Below the pieces are notes generated by a model that was not told the origin of the DNA, ran no database searches, and was given only the letters and a program-made list of their open reading frames with translations. Shown in pieces: positions 7,426-8,616 of a DNA stretch of 8,616 nucleotides. The stretch lies in NCBI GenBank assembly GCA_017628595.1, contig JAGBYV010000324.1, positions 1-8,616 on the forward strand, read 5' to 3'. The DNA comes from Alistipes sp. (lineage in GTDB: Bacteria > Bacteroidota > Bacteroidia > Bacteroidales > Rikenellaceae). A program made the position numbers and the translations under genes. How positions within the stretch are numbered: position 1 is the stretch's first letter; every line of letters begins with the position of its first letter.

Positions 7426-7560
7426 CTAATTCCAGTCGCTCCATCCTGAGCCACCAGCATTACCACCAGCCTCTCCTGGGATACCACTTGTTGCGAAGCC
7501 CTTCTCGACCTCGATCTCCAACACCTCGACAAGAGGCTGCACATACTCTTTTCTCTCCAT
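7426..7560 (-). CDS. 44-residue peptide, first gene of the B12 operon
   Basis: An ATG-started frame of 44 codons ending in TAG. The N-terminal half is charged and hydrophobic (MERKEYVQPLVEVLEIEVEK, then GFATS) and the C-terminal half is glycine-rich (GIPGEAGGNAGGSG), ending WSDWN. The shape (basic start, Y..P..EV....E.GFA.S, then a polar or Gly-rich tail) recurs in small genes of Bacteroidales that stand in front of fimbrillin-like or surface-lipoprotein genes; that is pattern memory, not a search. There is no signal peptide, membrane segment, Cys or His. Codon choice (GAG, GTG, ATC, GTC, AAG, GGC, TTC) resembles the neighbouring genes. It is the first frame after the cobalamin riboswitch and lies 22 bases before the DUF4465 gene. 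It may be a functional small protein, a modified-peptide precursor, or a translated leader. Function unknown. Confidence 0.65.
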   Translation of the reverse strand: MERKEYVQPLVEVLEIEVEKGFATSGIPGEAGGNAGGSGWSDWN

Positions 7561-7764
7561 AGCAAAAAAAATTTAAGTTAATTAATTAGTTTGCTTGTGG
7601 AGCAGAACCAAAAAATTAACTCAAAACCTCATTTTGCCGTAGAGCCAATACAGGCTACCTTTTGCTTGCCATCCCCGCGGTGGATGATTAAACAGAAATA
7701 TCTAACGGATAAAAATTAGTTTTGACTTGTCCCGTAGTCCTGCAGGTCACAAATCTTGTAAAAA
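7561..7764 (-). promoter_or_regulatory. Expression platform / 5' leader between riboswitch and first gene
   Basis: About 200 untranslated bases. In RNA order it holds a U-rich segment, a small hairpin (CATCC at 7686-7682 with GGATG at 7674-7670), the switching arm AAGCAAAAGGTAG (7667-7655), a possible local hairpin AGCC...GGCT just after it, and an AT-rich tail up to the start codon. No Shine-Dalgarno sequence and no internal TAnnTTTG promoter on this strand were found. A weak CAAAA/TTTTG hairpin (7637-7623) is followed by a T run only after a gap. The sequence does not decide whether control is by termination or by translation. Confidence 0.6.
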
Positions 7765-7775
7765 GCAAAAGGTAG
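7655..7775 (-). repeat. Perfect 13-bp inverted repeat joining the riboswitch 3' strand to the expression platform
   Basis: The bases at 7763-7775 (aagcaaaaggtag) are the exact reverse complement of those at 7655-7667 (ctaccttttgctt). The upstream RNA arm includes the 3' strand of the aptamer's closing helix P1, so P1 and the 13-bp helix cannot form together. The loop between the arms is 95 bases and encloses the CATCC/GGATG hairpin. Confidence 0.8.
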
Positions 7776-7960
7776 GTCTTCTGACTTATTCCATCTGCAA
7801 CGCCTTCCCAACGGCTCAGCCGTCAGTGGCAAAGAGTGTTACAGACTAACTTCGTGCGACGTGCGCCCCGAAGAGGAACTTACAGCAACAGGCATTGTCC
7901 CGGATTTGCACCGGATTCCCTATTATTCCCGTGAGCCGATGGCGCACGAGAACCGTTTGC
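7765..7960 (-). ncRNA. Cobalamin riboswitch aptamer
   Basis: Read on the minus strand, the conserved cobalamin-aptamer blocks occur in order: GGGAATCCGGTGCAAATCCGGGAC (7920-7897), TGCTGTAAG (7887-7879), the B12-box part GCCACTG (7830-7824), a small hairpin, GGGAAGGCG (7809-7801), and the 3' box AGTCAGAAGACCTACC (7786-7771). P1 is closed by GCAAACGG (7960-7953) with CCTTTTGC (7772-7765), one mismatch. The presence of peripheral arms suggests the long adenosylcobalamin-type class, which is an inference. It sits between a canonical promoter and the B12-uptake genes, so high cobalamin should repress them. Confidence 0.97.
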
Positions 7961-7965
7961 AAAGG

Positions 7966-7995
7966 CAAAGTTAGATATTATTTTTTCGTTTGCAA
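7966..7995 (-). promoter_or_regulatory. Promoter of the B12 operon
   Basis: Minus-strand TTG (7995-7993), a 19-base spacer and TAACTTTG (7973-7966) match the Bacteroidetes -33/-7 arrangement (TTTG, N19-21, TAnnTTTG) very well. The predicted start is near 7960, exactly where the aptamer's first helix begins. A short inverted repeat, CGTT-TGC-AACG (7987-7997), overlaps the -33 element. Confidence 0.8.
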
Positions 7996-8031
7996 CGTTT
8001 TAGTGCGATTTTTTTCGCATCCTCCATAAAC

Positions 8032-8066
8032 AAAAAAAAACTCTCTCTAAAGAGAGAGAATTTTTC
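8032..8066 (-). terminator. Rho-independent terminator of mqnD
   Basis: On the minus strand, CTCTCTC pairs with GAGAGAG (8058-8052 with 8047-8041) and is followed at once by nine T residues (8040-8032). The hairpin begins about 17 bases after the mqnD stop. A run of T also follows it on the plus strand, so it could act both ways, though no plus-strand gene precedes it. Confidence 0.88.
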
Positions 8067-8074
8067 GTTACTTA

Positions 8075-8616
8075 TCAGAATTCTTGTAGCGCCGTGAGTC
8101 GTTGCATTGCCGCTCGCCCATCATCACCCAATGAGAGCGAAAAATCATTCACAAACAGGGCTATATGTTTGTCAATCACATCGTCCTCCATCTCCTGCGC
8201 GTGAGCCTTGACCCACTCGCGCGAGAGCATAGGATTGGCAAAGGCATACTCGATACTGCGTCTTAACACGCGCTCCACCTTCTCGCGCAGAGAGTGCTGC
8301 AAATCGCGTTTTATGACGATGCCTCCCAGCGGCAGGGGCAGATTAGTGCGAGCCTCCCACTCAAGGCCAAGATCGGCCACAAGCTCCAGGTTACGGCGCT
8401 CATAGACAACGCGACCCTCATGAATCAGCACACCCGCATCGGCCTCGCCTCGCTCCACGGCAGCTGCAACCTCCGAGAAGAGCATAGGCGTACGCTTCTC
8501 CACCTCAGGGAAGAGCCTTTGCATCAAGGCATTAGCTGTAGTATGCAGACCGGGGACAATAACGTGACGTATAGCCTCACTTTCGCCCTTGCGTCTTACG
8601 AGCAGCGGGCCATTGC
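8075..8616 (-). CDS. mqnD: 1,4-dihydroxy-6-naphthoate synthase MqnD (futalosine pathway), 5' end cut off
   Basis: MqnD converts cyclic de-hypoxanthine futalosine to 1,4-dihydroxy-6-naphthoate in the alternative menaquinone pathway. The frame is open to the right edge, giving 179 C-terminal residues of a protein normally about 270-290 long. Visible marks are NGPLLV right at the edge, the PGLHTTANALMQRLFP segment, a GEADAGVLIHEGRVVYE block whose His is the likely conserved active-site residue, DLGLEWEARTNLPLPLGGIV, and helical RVLRRSIEYAFANP; the protein ends LQEF. The T-LPLPLGGI block separates it from the related chorismate dehydratase MqnA. Any internal start near 8527 (a TTG codon) is only the edge of what fits in the window; the family alignment continues upstream. 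Its own terminator separates it from the B12 operon. Confidence 0.87.
   Translation of the reverse strand, partial: NGPLLVRRKGESEAIRHVIVPGLHTTANALMQRLFPEVEKRTPMLFSEVAAAVERGEADAGVLIHEGRVVYERRNLELVADLGLEWEARTNLPLPLGGIVIKRDLQHSLREKVERVLRRSIEYAFANPMLSREWVKAHAQEMEDDVIDKHIALFVNDFSLSLGDDGRAAMQRLTALQEF

Noticed and set aside
7614..7640. CAAAA-TGAGG-TTTTG hairpin as a terminator in the riboswitch leader
   Set aside because: The stem is only five A-T-rich pairs and the T run starts several bases after it. It is too weak to call, although the leader may still terminate by another fold.
7642..7817. Possible kissing pair between the small aptamer hairpin (GAGCC) and GGCTC in the platform
   Set aside because: Five bases of complementarity over such a distance is expected by chance, and the downstream GGCTC is not clearly in a loop.
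7727..7904. TTGTCCCG occurring twice, in the aptamer and again downstream, as a sign of a second aptamer
   Set aside because: None of the other conserved cobalamin blocks is repeated downstream. An 8-base match alone is near chance.
8075..8527. mqnD read as a complete 150-residue gene starting near 8527
   Set aside because: The frame stays open to the window edge with clear MqnD sequence (NGPLLV, PGLHTT) upstream, and the codon at 8527 is TTG. The gene is cut by the window, not short.

Overview
The window looks like chromosomal DNA of a gut-type member of the Bacteroidales. Four things point there: promoter elements of the Bacteroidetes kind (TAnnTTTG, in one case with TTG 19 bases upstream), A/T-rich leaders without Shine-Dalgarno sequences, surface-lipoprotein families that are essentially Bacteroidetes-specific (DUF5074, DUF4465, fimbrillin-like), and a BtuB-type TonB-dependent receptor. 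The Rikenellaceae (Alistipes-like) are possible, but I cannot fix the genus. I see no insertion sequence, CRISPR array, tRNA or rRNA.

Left part (1-1840), housekeeping. A threonylcarbamoyl-AMP synthase gene (Sua5/YrdC family, cut by the left edge) and a complete L-rhamnose mutarotase gene (rhaM) run leftward. A YebC/PmpR-family gene runs rightward from the same short divergent promoter region. A bidirectional hairpin terminator (1804-1843) closes yebC and, from the other side, the large leftward operon.

Centre (1847-7973), one leftward vitamin B12 operon. In transcription order it has a TTG-N19-TAACTTTG promoter, a cobalamin riboswitch (7960-7765), a roughly 200-base expression platform, a 44-residue peptide gene, a 500-residue lipoprotein with a fimbrillin-like N-terminal domain and a DUF4465 C-terminal domain (related to BtuH-type B12 binders), a 315-residue surface lipoprotein of unassigned function, a DUF5074 beta-propeller lipoprotein (BtuG-like), and a BtuB-like TonB-dependent outer-membrane receptor. 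The last two genes overlap their predecessors by 8 and 1 bases, so they are probably translationally coupled. The inferred system captures scarce cobamides at the cell surface, hands them through BtuG to BtuB, and shuts off when intracellular cobalamin occupies the riboswitch. The inner-membrane ABC importer (BtuCDF) is not in the window.

Right edge (8032-8616). A strong hairpin terminator separates the operon from the 3' part of mqnD, a futalosine-pathway menaquinone gene that also runs leftward.

The least familiar elements are the B12-controlled 44-residue peptide, the unassigned 315-residue lipoprotein with an EF-hand-like loop, the fimbrillin-DUF4465 fusion, and a perfect 13-bp inverted repeat that lets the closing strand of the riboswitch pair with a site about 100 bases downstream.
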